Positions 18,088 through 27,472 are shown, numbered from the stretch's first letter. The stretch: DNA of 39,867 nucleotides from Pseudomonas sp. 21 (GCF_000955805.1 NZ_JYOA01000004.1:422827-462693), one strand, 5' to 3'. Program-made: numbers and translations. The notes: generated by a model from the letters alone, not told the origin.

Positions 18088-18897
18088 ATGGACCAGCGTC
18101 AAGCCTGCCTTGCCTGTCTTGCCCAGGACCCGCCCGCCCTGTTCGAAGCGGCCCTGTGGATCGCCGCCGAACACGAACCGCACCTGCCGCCGGACCAGGC
18201 CCTGCGACTGTTCGACTCGCTCGCGCACCAGGTTGCGGTGGCCCTGCCGCAGGGCACCGGCGATGCGGAGCGCGCGCAGTTCCTGCTGCGCCGGCTGAGC
18301 GAGCTGGGCTTCGCCGAAGACGATGAATACCCGCTGCACCCGCGCGCCGCCCTGCTCCCCCAGGTACTGCAACGCCGCCACGGCCAGCCGCTGTCGCTGG
18401 CGCTGATCGCCCTGGAGATGGCACGGCGCAACGGCATCTCCCTGGCCGGGGTGAACTTCCCCGGACGCTTCCTGCTGCGCGTACCAGGCGCCGACCACCT
18501 GCTCGACCCCGCCACCGGCCGCCGTCTCTACACCCGCGACTGCCGCGACCTGCTGGCGCGCCAGATGGGCGCCAACGTCGAGCTGTCCGCCGAGCACCTG
18601 CGCACCGCCAGTGCCGCCGACATGCTGCAGCGCCTGTCGCGCAATCTGCGCCAACTGCACCTGGCCGCCGGGGAGCCGCTGGCGGCGCTGAAGGATGCCC
18701 AGCGCGTGCTGGAACTGGGGGCGCCCAGCGCCAGCGATCACCTCGCCCGCGCGGACCTCTACCATGTGCTGGATTGCCCGCAGGCGGAACGCTATGACCT
18801 GGAGCGCGCCATGCTGCTCAGCGACGATGCCGCCGAGCAGATGCGCCTGGCCCAGCGCCTGGCCGAGATCAGCGTGCCGCCCAAGGCGCTGCACTGA
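18088..18897 (+). CDS. SirB1-like transglutaminase-fold protein with TPR tail
   Basis: This 269-residue soluble protein matches the SirB1/YchA family: a transglutaminase-like core (about 30-170, with LLPQVLQRRHGQPLSLALIA and GVNFPGRFLLRV) and a C-terminal TPR-like helical part (LRQLHLAAGEPLAALKDAQR). The usual catalytic Cys-His-Asp triad is not obviously complete, as in other family members whose enzymatic activity is unproven. The start at 18088 follows CCGGAGAA. It neighbours leucine dehydrogenase and the LuxR gene in an order also recalled from P. aeruginosa. Confidence 0.85.
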   Translation: MDQRQACLACLAQDPPALFEAALWIAAEHEPHLPPDQALRLFDSLAHQVAVALPQGTGDAERAQFLLRRLSELGFAEDDEYPLHPRAALLPQVLQRRHGQPLSLALIALEMARRNGISLAGVNFPGRFLLRVPGADHLLDPATGRRLYTRDCRDLLARQMGANVELSAEHLRTASAADMLQRLSRNLRQLHLAAGEPLAALKDAQRVLELGAPSASDHLARADLYHVLDCPQAERYDLERAMLLSDDAAEQMRLAQRLAEISVPPKALH

Positions 18898-18907
18898 GAC
18901 TCACGCT

Positions 18908-21451
18908 TCAGACTTTCAACAGGCCCAGCTCCTTCGCCCGCGCGACCGCCTGGGTGCGACGCTCCACGCCCAGCTTGCCGTTGATCCGGCGTGCGTGGGT
19001 CTTCACCGTGTGCAGGGAGATATACAGCCGCTCGCCGATTTCCAGGTTGGAACAGCCGCGGGCGATCAGCTCCAGCACCGAGAGCTCACGCAGGCTCAGC
19101 AGGTTGTGCGGGGCCATCTCGCCGGCATGCGGGCGCAGGCCGAACAGGCCGGGCTGGCGGCGCTGGGTGTCACGCAGGGTCGAGAGCAGCCCGAAACGCT
19201 GGGCCAGGGCGACGCCCTCGTCCAGCGCGCTGCGCGCTTCCTCCAGGCTGCCGGCGATGAAGTGCGCCTCGGCCAGCGCCAGCCAGACGTCGCAGGCCAG
19301 GGTGTTGCGGCCCTGGCGCAGCAGGTCCGGAAGCATTGCCAGCAAACGCTGCAGGGCGGCATCCACGTCGCCGTCGTAGAGCTCGGCCAGCGCCAGGTGA
19401 TGTTCGACCCGCAGTATCTGGTCCGGCGCCGCCGCCGGCGGGCTGAGCCGGTCGGTGCGATAACGCGAGGCCACGCGCTGGAGGACTTCGCGAGCCGGCC
19501 CCGCTCGGTGCTGGCGCAGGTTCAGCGCGCCGCTGGCCAGCAGCAGCGGCCCGCGGTAGATCGGCTCGGGCACATGCTGCAGTTGCATCAGCCGCTCGAC
19601 TTCCAGCAGACGGCTGAAGGCGCCGTCGGTGTCACCGTCCAGCGCGTCCAGCCAGGCCATGCCGGTGAAACCGTAGATCGAGCTCGGATCGTGGCTGCGC
19701 CGGGTTTCGTTCAGCCCAGCGATGAACAGTTCGCGGGCCTCGTCATCGCGGCCCTGGCGCAGGCACAGCCAGCCACGGCGAAGGGCGACACGGCCGGCCA
19801 TGGCGTTGCAGGTGATGCGCATCTCGTCGAGGTACTCCTGCACCCGCGCCAGTAGCGCATCGGCGCGCTGCAGTTCACCGCGCTGCTCCAGCCACTGGGC
19901 GCGGTCCAGTTCCAGCAGCGCTTCAAAGGTGGTGCTGCCTTGCAGGCGCGCGCGCCGCAGCGCCTCGCGGTTGATCAGCCGCGCCTCGGCCAGGCGCCCG
20001 TCGGCCTGGGCCTGCTGGGTCAACGCAGAGAGGCAGATCAGGGTCTGCGCCCAGGCCTCCTCGGGCAGGTGCGCCAGCGCCTCGCGCAGTTGCTCGCGGG
20101 AGCCGGGCAGGCCGCGCGCATGGGTGAGCATGCCGTTCAGGCCTTGCCATTGAGCGACCAGCGCACGCTGGCGGTGCTCGCCCGGCATCGGCAGGAAGCG
20201 GTCGAAGCCGGTCAGCAGCGCTTCCACGTCATCCAGGCGGCCGACGAACAATAGCGTCCAGGCATTGAGGATGAGCAGACGTGGCGTGCTGCAAAGCAGT
20301 TCCTCGGGAAGCGATTCGCGCAGTTGCAGCACACGCTCGACATTGCGGCCGTGCAGCAGTTGCTCCTCGGTCAGGCGCTGCAGCAGGCTGGCGGAAACAT
20401 CCGGCTGCTCGGCGTACAGCGAGTGCTCGAACGCCGAGTGAATTTCCCCGCACTGGGTGAACCACTGGCAGGCACGCCGGTGCAAAGTCGCCGCTGGCCA
20501 GCGCGAGAGGCTCGCCAGCGCCGCCGCCACCATGGGCGCCACCTGGAACCAGTGCTGGGTGTTGTCCACCGCTTCGATCAGCACGCCCCAGGCTTGCAGG
20601 CCGTCCAGGCCGAGACCGGGTTCGTCGAACAGGTAATCGCAGAGTTCGCGGTTGAAGCGGGCGATCTGCGCCAGGCCGCAGAGGGTCTCCGCCAGCTCCG
20701 CCGGCAGGCTCGCCAGGACCTCGCGTTGCAGGTAGTCCTGCAGCAGGCCGTTGCCCGTCTCGGCCACCTGGGTGGCGCAGGGCGCAATGGGTTCGGCTCC
20801 CAGGCTGAGCAGGCGCAGGCGCACGCCAGCGAACCAGCCATGGGTGGCGTCCTGCAGGGCCTGGCGCTGGGCCTGCGGCCACTCCAGGCCGGCGGTCTGC
20901 AGGTAGGCATCGAGTTCGCACTGGGTCAGCGCCAGGGTGCTGGCGGCCAGCTCCAGCAACTCGCCTTCGAGCAGCAGGCGGGTGAGGTTGCAGGCCGGGC
21001 GACGGCGGCTGGCCAGCCACCAGCCGATCTGCGGCGAGGCCACGGCGAGCAGGCGGTCGAAACAGTCGTCGAGGGCGGGATCGGGCGCACGGGGATAGTC
21101 GTCGAGCATCAGCCAGACCGGCTCGCTGGCGTTTTCCAGCCAGGTTGCCAGGGCCGCTTCGCCCGACCAGGGTACGCCGAGCGCCTCGCCCAGCCGTTCG
21201 CAGAACTGTTCGGGCTCGAGCGCCCGACCGCCCAGGCCCAACCAGACCACGCGGGTGCCAGCTGGCGCCAGGCGCGCGCATTCGCTCATCAGCACCGTCT
21301 TGCCACAACCGGGCGGCGCCACCAGCAGACGCAGGCGGCACTCGGTGGCGCTCAGGCTGGCATGCAGCCGTTCGCGGGGCAGGTGCTGGCGGGGCAGGCG
21401 AGGCAGCGCCGCACCGTGCTGTGCAAGACTGTGCAGGGCGATTGTCGACAT
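18908..21451 (-). CDS. MalT-like large LuxR-family ATP-binding regulator (LAL)
   Basis: This 847-residue protein has a Walker A APPGCGKT at 45-52, a Walker B-like VWLMLDDYPRA, a helical MalT/TPR-type central region (about 300-770), and a C-terminal LuxR HTH (about 785-845: LSLRELSVLELIARGCSNLE and YISLHTVKTHARRINGKLGV). Such regulators form ATP-dependent oligomers when bound to an inducer. The start at 21451 (MSTIALHSL) has GGAAGAAG upstream; the longer frame has no family character. It reads in the same direction as, and just downstream of, the DUF1302/DUF1329 genes, so it is a candidate activator of them. Inducer unknown. Confidence 0.92.
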   Translation of the reverse strand: MSTIALHSLAQHGAALPRLPRQHLPRERLHASLSATECRLRLLVAPPGCGKTVLMSECARLAPAGTRVVWLGLGGRALEPEQFCERLGEALGVPWSGEAALATWLENASEPVWLMLDDYPRAPDPALDDCFDRLLAVASPQIGWWLASRRRPACNLTRLLLEGELLELAASTLALTQCELDAYLQTAGLEWPQAQRQALQDATHGWFAGVRLRLLSLGAEPIAPCATQVAETGNGLLQDYLQREVLASLPAELAETLCGLAQIARFNRELCDYLFDEPGLGLDGLQAWGVLIEAVDNTQHWFQVAPMVAAALASLSRWPAATLHRRACQWFTQCGEIHSAFEHSLYAEQPDVSASLLQRLTEEQLLHGRNVERVLQLRESLPEELLCSTPRLLILNAWTLLFVGRLDDVEALLTGFDRFLPMPGEHRQRALVAQWQGLNGMLTHARGLPGSREQLREALAHLPEEAWAQTLICLSALTQQAQADGRLAEARLINREALRRARLQGSTTFEALLELDRAQWLEQRGELQRADALLARVQEYLDEMRITCNAMAGRVALRRGWLCLRQGRDDEARELFIAGLNETRRSHDPSSIYGFTGMAWLDALDGDTDGAFSRLLEVERLMQLQHVPEPIYRGPLLLASGALNLRQHRAGPAREVLQRVASRYRTDRLSPPAAAPDQILRVEHHLALAELYDGDVDAALQRLLAMLPDLLRQGRNTLACDVWLALAEAHFIAGSLEEARSALDEGVALAQRFGLLSTLRDTQRRQPGLFGLRPHAGEMAPHNLLSLRELSVLELIARGCSNLEIGERLYISLHTVKTHARRINGKLGVERRTQAVARAKELGLLKV

Positions 21452-21590
21452 GGGCTTCTTCCGGCCATTTGCAGGCCAGACTATGCCGCTGGTCGACGCG
21501 GGCAAAGGACCATCAGCCAGATTCATGGGACGGTATAGCGCGGGCCGCGCCCAGGCCCGAAACAGAGGCTGCGCGCCGGGCTGGCAGCGG

Positions 21591-21626
21591 AAAAAAAGAA
21601 ACCCGGCATCCACGAGGGATGCCGGG
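21591..21626 (-). terminator. Rho-independent terminator of the DUF1329 transcript
   Basis: CCCGGCATCC at 21602-21611 pairs perfectly with GGATGCCGGG at 21617-21626 around a 5-base loop. On the minus strand the hairpin is followed by a TTTCTTTTTTT-type tract (21601-21591). It begins about 20 bases after the DUF1329 stop and separates that gene from the LuxR gene 140 bases further on. Confidence 0.92.
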
Positions 21627-21647
21627 GCCAAGGAGCGGAGTGTTACT

Positions 21648-23018
21648 TCAGCGGACGCCGGTGTTGCGCAGTGCCGCCGGGGTGAAGTCGGCCATGCTGG
21701 CCTTCTGGCCGAACTGGTAGCCACGCTTCTCTTCGTTGTTCAGGCCGAAGGTCACGTAGCGGCCGGCGAGGATGTCGTACAGCGATTCGGCGGCGTAGCC
21801 GGTGGCGAGTTCGGTGTAGAAGGTCATCTCGTGGCCTTCGCCGACACGCCAGAGTTGCCCGCGACCGTCATACAGCTCGGACACCGCGATCTGCCAGCTG
21901 TCCTCGTCGAGGTAGAAGTGGCGCTGGCCGTAGATGTTGCGCTCGCCGGACTTCAGGGTGCCCACCACTTCCCACACGCGGTGCAGTTCGTAACGGGTCA
22001 GGTCCTGGTTGATGTGGCCCGGCTTGACGATGTCGTCGTACTTGAGCTCCGGCGAGTTCAGGTGGTAGCTGTTGTACGGGATGTACATCTCGCGCTTGCC
22101 CACCAGTTTCCAGTCGTAACGGTCCGGGGCGCCGGAGAACATGTCGTAGTTGTCCGAGGTGCGCAGGCCGTCCGAGGCGGTGCCCGGGCCGTCGTACGCA
22201 ACCTGCGGGGCACGGCGCACGCGGCGCTGGCCGGCGTTGTAGATCCACGCCAGGCGGGGCTCCTTCACCTGGTCCAGGGTCTCGTGCACCAGCAGGACGT
22301 TACCGGCCAGGCGCGCCGGAGCCGTTACCTGCTGCTTGAAGTAGGTGAGGATGTTGCCGGTCTTGCTGACATCCTGGTCACCCATGTTCTGCGGCACCGC
22401 GATCGATTCCTCGAAGCGGATCGGCGTGTAGCTGCCGTTGGTCTGCGGCACCACCTGCACCACCGAGCGGGAGATGTTGCCGCCGTGGTAACGGGTCAGG
22501 TGGTTCCACAGCGCCTGCACACCGTTCTGCGGCAGCGGGAAGGCGTAGTAGCGGCTCTTCTCGAAGTTCTCCAGGCCGTTGCCGTCGTTGATCGGCTGGA
22601 CGAATTCGGCGCTGCGCTTGATGGCGGCGTAGATGTCGTCAGGCAGCGCGAAAGTGCGGTGGGTCTTGTACACCGGAATCTTGTAGGTGTCCGGGTAGCG
22701 CTTGAACATCGCCAGTTGGCCGGCGGAAAGCTTGTCCTTGTACTGGTCGACGTTCTGCGCGGTGATGGTGAACAGCGGCTTCTCGTCGGCGAACGGGTTG
22801 GAGAGGAAGCCCTTGGCGTCCAGCTTGCCGGCAGTGCGGGAGATGCCGCCGGTCCAGGCCGGGATGCTGCCGTCGGCGTTGCCTTCCTTCTGCGAGCCCA
22901 TGGGCGTCAGGCTGGTGCCCAGCTTGGCCACTTCGTCGGCGGACACCGCCGCCATCACGCTGCAGGACAGCAGGCTCAGGGCCAGCGCGCCGCATTGGAG
23001 GATTCTTGTCGTTCTCAT
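21648..23018 (-). CDS. DUF1329 periplasmic protein
   Basis: This 456-residue exported protein has a signal peptide MRTTRILQCGALALSLLSCS followed by VMA, so cleavage after residue 23 is likely; LLSC could alternatively be a weak lipobox. The mature protein shows the DUF1329 family text, for example GKLDAKGFLSNPFADEKPLF and FSGAPDRYDWKLVGKREMYI. The family is related to LolA/LolB-fold outer-membrane lipoprotein sorting proteins and is almost always paired with DUF1302. It starts 22 bases after the DUF1302 stop, so the two form an operon. A hydrophobic ligand carrier role is plausible but unproven. Confidence 0.9.
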   Translation of the reverse strand: MRTTRILQCGALALSLLSCSVMAAVSADEVAKLGTSLTPMGSQKEGNADGSIPAWTGGISRTAGKLDAKGFLSNPFADEKPLFTITAQNVDQYKDKLSAGQLAMFKRYPDTYKIPVYKTHRTFALPDDIYAAIKRSAEFVQPINDGNGLENFEKSRYYAFPLPQNGVQALWNHLTRYHGGNISRSVVQVVPQTNGSYTPIRFEESIAVPQNMGDQDVSKTGNILTYFKQQVTAPARLAGNVLLVHETLDQVKEPRLAWIYNAGQRRVRRAPQVAYDGPGTASDGLRTSDNYDMFSGAPDRYDWKLVGKREMYIPYNSYHLNSPELKYDDIVKPGHINQDLTRYELHRVWEVVGTLKSGERNIYGQRHFYLDEDSWQIAVSELYDGRGQLWRVGEGHEMTFYTELATGYAAESLYDILAGRYVTFGLNNEEKRGYQFGQKASMADFTPAALRNTGVR

Positions 23019-23040
23019 GTCGATTCCTTGAGCAGGCAGG

Positions 23041-24834
23041 TCAGAAGTTCACGCCGAAGCTGAGCGAAACGAAGTCACGGTCAACGATGGTGTTGTAGTC
23101 GCCGCCGAAGAAGTTCGTGTAGTTCAGGCTCGCGGTGTAGGTGTTCTGGTACTCCGCATCCAGACCAATGCTGGCGGCCTTGCTGCCTTCGTTGAAGACC
23201 GGGCCGTAACCGTGCACGTCGTGGGACCAGGCAACGTTGGGCTTGAGGTTCACCCCGGCGAAGACGTTGTTGTAGTCCCAGATGGCGCGGGCGCGGTATC
23301 CCCAGGAGGACGAGGTGTAGAAGCCGCCGTCGCCGTACTCGGCGTCGGCCGTGGCGTTTTCCGGCACGCCGTACACCGAGTCACGGCCATAGCGCTCGCC
23401 GACCTCGTTGGTCATGCCGCCGATGTAGGTCACGCCGACTTCGCCCACCAGGGTGACGCGGTCCGCGCCCATGGTCTGGTCGAAGAAGTGGGTGAAGGTC
23501 GTCTGCGCCTGGGTCACTTCCTTGCGGATGTAGCCATGGTTGATCTGGTTGGCCTGGGCCAGCGCGCCCGCTACCCCACCGCTGGCGTACCCACCGGCCA
23601 CGGTGGTGGCGAGCAGCGGGGTCAGGTCGGTGGTGTTGAGCTGCAGCGGCATGTTCGGCCGGTAGCTGATCTCGCCGTTCCAGGCAGTGCCGGTGGGCAA
23701 TGTGGTGGAGAAGCTCAGACCGTACAGGCGGATGTCCTCGGGGTATTCGAGGAAGTAGTTGCCACGTCCCAGCAGGATCGGCTGGGCCAGCGCCGAGACG
23801 CGCAGCGCGTTGATGATGTCGGCGCTGCCGGCATTCTTCATGCTCACGATGGGCGTACGGCTGTGGTAGTTCATGGCGTAGGCGCCGTATTCCACATCGT
23901 CGCCCAGCCAACGCAGGGCCAGGCCCCACTGACCGGAGTCACGGGCGTCGCGGTCGGCGCCGCGCGGCACCATCAGGCCTTCCTGGGTAACGGTGACGCC
24001 CATGGAGTTGAGCAGCGAGTGGATGCCCGGCGAGTTCAGCGTATTGATCGTGGCCGGATCGAGGATGTTGTAGTTGGTGTTGCAACCGTCGGCGGCGACG
24101 TCGGTGGTGGAGAAGAAGGTGCCGCAGTTGTCGAGCACCGTCTGGTCCCACTCCAGCTGGTAGAAGCCCTCCACGGACAGCGCATCGGTGACGCTCTGCG
24201 ACAGGTAGACCATGTTCACCGGGATCAGGCCTTCCTTGATTTCCGAACCGGGACGGCGGAAGGCAGAGACGTCGATGGGGTTGATGGTGTTGATGCTGTT
24301 GCCAATGAAGGTGCTTTCACCCCAGCTCACCACCTGTTTGCCCAGGCGCACGGTGCCCGGCAGTTCGGCGATGGAATAGTTGTAGTACCCGAAGGCATCC
24401 AGCAATTGGGCGCCGGAGGACTTGGCGCCTTCCTTGCGGCCATCGTCGGAAATCTGCTTCCACTCGGTGCTCTCGTCCTTCAGGCGGAAGTCATACCAGT
24501 ACTTGCCGCGGGTGAAGACGCCGAAGTCCCCGTACTTCAGCTCCAGGTCGTGGATGCCCTTGAAGATCTTCGAGAAGGTATGCCCCTTGCGGAAGTTCAG
24601 CCGGCCGTCGTCGTTGGTCTGGGTCATGCCGTGGCCGCCGTTGGCGGCGCCGATCAGATCCTCTTTCGGACTCTGGGTACTCCAGCTGGCCCCCACGGAC
24701 AGACTGGAATCGAACTGTCCTTCGATTTCCCCGATGTTGAAGTTGATTGCCTGAGCCTGGGTGGCGCATCCCAGGGCGACAGCAGTGGCGAGAAGTTGCG
24801 GTTGGAAGAATCCGCGCCTTGTTTTTGTTGTCAT
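23041..24834 (-). CDS. DUF1302 outer-membrane beta-barrel protein
   Basis: This 597-residue protein has a signal peptide ending in CATQAQA (cleavage after residue 29) and a mature part of alternating aromatic beta strands ending SLSFGVNF, with the terminal Phe expected of an outer-membrane barrel. Motifs such as FNIGEIEGQFDSSLSVGASW, LGKQVVSWGESTFIGNSINT and IDVSAFRRPGSE are hallmarks of DUF1302. The start at 24834 is chosen because it yields the signal peptide. It is first in the operon with DUF1329. Paralogues are found near steroid, terpenoid or lipid degradation and RND transport genes, suggesting a channel for hydrophobic substrates. Confidence 0.92.
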   Translation of the reverse strand: MTTKTRRGFFQPQLLATAVALGCATQAQAINFNIGEIEGQFDSSLSVGASWSTQSPKEDLIGAANGGHGMTQTNDDGRLNFRKGHTFSKIFKGIHDLELKYGDFGVFTRGKYWYDFRLKDESTEWKQISDDGRKEGAKSSGAQLLDAFGYYNYSIAELPGTVRLGKQVVSWGESTFIGNSINTINPIDVSAFRRPGSEIKEGLIPVNMVYLSQSVTDALSVEGFYQLEWDQTVLDNCGTFFSTTDVAADGCNTNYNILDPATINTLNSPGIHSLLNSMGVTVTQEGLMVPRGADRDARDSGQWGLALRWLGDDVEYGAYAMNYHSRTPIVSMKNAGSADIINALRVSALAQPILLGRGNYFLEYPEDIRLYGLSFSTTLPTGTAWNGEISYRPNMPLQLNTTDLTPLLATTVAGGYASGGVAGALAQANQINHGYIRKEVTQAQTTFTHFFDQTMGADRVTLVGEVGVTYIGGMTNEVGERYGRDSVYGVPENATADAEYGDGGFYTSSSWGYRARAIWDYNNVFAGVNLKPNVAWSHDVHGYGPVFNEGSKAASIGLDAEYQNTYTASLNYTNFFGGDYNTIVDRDFVSLSFGVNF

Positions 24835-25075
24835 GCGGCTCTCCTGACGGTGTCTAGGTGGCCTTACCCTACTGAGCGACCTGACAGGGAGTAAGCGCTC
24901 CAAGGTGGTATTTGGCGTGTCGCCCGAAAGAGTGAATCCCCCCTCTGGGACGGGCTCTGGCGGGCGATATTGGCGCAGGCGATGACGAATCATCGAGACG
25001 ATGGATAGTGCCTGGCGCCTGACAGGTGCTTTGCCACTACCCGAGAAGCGCCGTCTGGGGCATGCTTAGCTTCCT
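24835..25075. promoter_or_regulatory. Divergent control region, DUF1302 / SnoaL-AraC, with paired CCTGACAGG sites
   Basis: The 241-base gap carries the 9-base palindrome CCTGACAGG twice in the same orientation, at 24880-24888 and 25018-25026, 138 bases apart. A near copy CCTGACGG is at 24843-24850. One copy sits near each gene start, as expected for a regulator acting on both divergent promoters. No convincing -35/-10 was picked out. Confidence 0.45.
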
Positions 25076-25891
25076 ATGCAAGCCATCGACCAACGCCCGA
25101 CCGACAGTCACCTGACCGAGCAGACCCGCGAGGTGGTGCTGCGCTACCACCAGTGCTGGAAGCATCGCGACCTCGAAGCGGTGCTCGCGCTGTATCACCC
25201 GCAGGTGCAGTACAACGACTTCTTCCAGAACCGCACGCTGGGCTACACCGACCTGCGCGACTACGTGCAGGGCACCATGCCCAGCCGCCCGGAAGAGTTC
25301 CTCGACCACATCGACCGCATCCGCGTGGACGGCGACACCGCCTTCATCCAGTACCGCATCGCGGTAACGCTGAGCGGCCGCCTGGCGACCTTCCATTCCA
25401 GCGAAGCGATCACCGTGTGCGATGGCCTGATCTGGCGCATCAACGAGTACGCCTCGGTGGTGCGCGAAGGTGGCGAAAGCCGCCCGCAGACCATCGACCC
25501 GCGCCCGGCCACCAGCCGCCTGGGCCTCTCGCCGCGCCAGCTCAGCCAACTGGCCAGTGACCTGGAAGACTATTTCAGCAAAAGCCAGCCGTACCTCGCG
25601 CCGGACCTGGACCTGACCCAGGTGGCCACCGCCACCGGCTACACGCGCAACCAGATTTCCTACCTGCTCAACCAGGTGATGGGGCTGAGCTTCTACCAGT
25701 ACGTCAACCAGACACGCCTGACCCACCTGCTCAGCCAGTTGCGTCCGCCGCTGCCGTCGCGCATCGACGAACTGGCCTTCTCCGCCGGCTTCAACTCGCT
25801 CTCGGCCTTCTATCGCTGCTTCCGCCAGCAGACCGGCCAGTCTCCCCGCGAGTACCTGAAGCGCCTGCGCGAGGAACAGCAGGAGCCCTGA
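25076..25891 (+). CDS. AraC-family regulator with N-terminal SnoaL-like domain
   Basis: This 271-residue protein has an NTF2/SnoaL-like domain (about 18-130: VLRYHQCWKHRDLEAVLALY, then VQYNDFF and the LDHIDRIRVDGDTAFIQYRI strand region) joined to an AraC-type double HTH (about 170-268: DLDLTQVATATGYTRNQISY and IDELAFSAGFNSLSAFYRCF). SnoaL-like folds bind or process small hydrophobic molecules, so the N-terminus is probably the ligand sensor. This replaces the cupin sensor normal for AraC proteins. It is divergent from DUF1302 and likely controls that operon. Confidence 0.88.
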   Translation: MQAIDQRPTDSHLTEQTREVVLRYHQCWKHRDLEAVLALYHPQVQYNDFFQNRTLGYTDLRDYVQGTMPSRPEEFLDHIDRIRVDGDTAFIQYRIAVTLSGRLATFHSSEAITVCDGLIWRINEYASVVREGGESRPQTIDPRPATSRLGLSPRQLSQLASDLEDYFSKSQPYLAPDLDLTQVATATGYTRNQISYLLNQVMGLSFYQYVNQTRLTHLLSQLRPPLPSRIDELAFSAGFNSLSAFYRCFRQQTGQSPREYLKRLREEQQEP

Positions 25892-26004
25892 TCCGCCCCT
25901 GCCGGCGGGTACGCGAGCAATCCTCGCGTACCCGCGCGCACGACAGAACCCCGCGCCAAATCTAGGCTTGCCGACATTCCCCCTTCTTCCTTTTGGAGTC
26001 GTCT

Positions 26005-27426
26005 ATGTCGGCATGGCGTCATATCAGTCTGTGGATGAACCAGCTGGACGATGATCTCGTCCCGCGGCCATCCCTGCAGGGCACCCTGGACGTCGATGTG
26101 GCCATCGCCGGCGCCGGTTACACCGGTTTGTGGACCGCCTACTACCTGAAGCTGCGCGCGCCGCAACTGAAGATCGCCATCGTCGAGGCCGAAACCGCCG
26201 GCTTCGGCGCCTCGGGCCGCAACGGCGGCTGGCTGATGGGCAACATGCTCGGCGAAGACCGCCTGCTCGCCGGCCTGTCGCCCGAGCAGCGCCGCGCGTC
26301 CTACGACCTGCTGCACGACATCCCCGACGAAGTGGCCCGCGTGCTCGAGCGCGAAGGCATCGACTGCGACTACCGCAAGGCAGGCGTGCTCTACACCGCC
26401 GCGCGTTATCCGGAACAGGAAACCCGCCTGCGCGAGTACCTCGCCCACCTGCACGCCGAGGGTCTGACCGAAGACGACTACCGCTGGCTGAGCAAGAGCG
26501 AGCTGGCCGAGCAGCTGCGCATTCCCAGCGCACTGGGCGCCATCCACACCCCGCACTGCGCCACCATCGACCCGGCCAAGCTGGTCCGTGGCCTGGCTCG
26601 CGCCGTGGAACGCCAGGGCACGCAGATTTTCGAGAAAAGCCGCGTCACCCACTGGGCACCTGGCCTGCTGCGCACCAGCCAGGGCGAGCTGAAGGCACAC
26701 TGGGTGGTGCCGGCCATCGAAGGTTACGCCGCCGACCTGCCACCGCTGGGCAACTACCAGTTGCCGGTGCAGAGTCTGCTGGTGGCCACCGAGCCGCTGC
26801 CCGAATCGGTGTGGGCGGAGATCGGCCTCGACAAGGGCCAGGCCTTCAGCGAATTCAGCCGCCAGGTCACCTACGGCCAGCGCACCCCGGACAACCGCCT
26901 GGCGTTCGGCGCCCGCGGCGGCTACCGCTTCGGCGGCAAGCTGCGCAACGACTTCAGCCTGACCGAAGATGAAGTCGGCCTGCGCCGCTACCTGTTCAGC
27001 GAGCTGTTCCCGCAACTCAAGGACGTGCGCATCACCCACACCTGGGGTGGCAACCTGGGCATGTCGCGGCGCTTCCACCCGCACATGCTGATCGACCGCC
27101 GCAACGGTATCGCCCTCGCCGGCGGCTACGGTGGCGAAGGCGTCGGCGCCACCAACCTGGGCGGCCGCACCCTGGCCGACCTGATCCTCGGCCAGGACAG
27201 CGCCCTCACCCGCCAGCCGTGGGTCATCAACGACCGCAGCGTGCAGGACGGCCTGCGCGGCTGGGAACCCGAACCCTGCCGCTGGCTGGGCTACAACGCC
27301 ATCATCCGCAGCTTCGTGCACGAGGACGATGTACTGGCCAACCCCCACAGCGCGCCCTGGCGCCGCCGGCTGGCGGAGAAAGTCGCCGCCAGCATGGAAA
27401 ACCTGATGACCTGGAAGGTCGGCTGA
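26005..27426 (+). CDS. FAD-dependent amine/amino-acid oxidoreductase (DAO family)
   Basis: This 473-residue flavoenzyme has the dinucleotide motif VDVAIAGAGYTGLWTAYYLK near residues 26-45 and SGRNGGWL near 75-82, as in PuuB-like and glycine/sarcosine-oxidase-like DAO proteins. A C-terminal ALAGGYGGEGVGATNLGGRT closes the FAD site. It probably oxidises an amine or N-alkylated amino acid, with the substrate not deducible. The ATG at 26005 follows TTGGAG; an in-frame TTG at 25993 is less likely. A small cupin gene follows after 46 bases on the same strand, a frequent pairing, so they are likely one operon. Confidence 0.87.
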   Translation: MSAWRHISLWMNQLDDDLVPRPSLQGTLDVDVAIAGAGYTGLWTAYYLKLRAPQLKIAIVEAETAGFGASGRNGGWLMGNMLGEDRLLAGLSPEQRRASYDLLHDIPDEVARVLEREGIDCDYRKAGVLYTAARYPEQETRLREYLAHLHAEGLTEDDYRWLSKSELAEQLRIPSALGAIHTPHCATIDPAKLVRGLARAVERQGTQIFEKSRVTHWAPGLLRTSQGELKAHWVVPAIEGYAADLPPLGNYQLPVQSLLVATEPLPESVWAEIGLDKGQAFSEFSRQVTYGQRTPDNRLAFGARGGYRFGGKLRNDFSLTEDEVGLRRYLFSELFPQLKDVRITHTWGGNLGMSRRFHPHMLIDRRNGIALAGGYGGEGVGATNLGGRTLADLILGQDSALTRQPWVINDRSVQDGLRGWEPEPCRWLGYNAIIRSFVHEDDVLANPHSAPWRRRLAEKVAASMENLMTWKVG

Positions 27427-27472
27427 TTCGCCGGCCCCACCCCTGGATAGAAAGCCCCCACTGGAGCCCCGT

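Noticed and set aside
23212-24894. 560-residue plus-strand frame opposite DUF1302
   Set aside because: The minus-strand protein has a signal peptide, barrel strands and terminal Phe. The plus frame is a Val/Gly/His-rich shadow.
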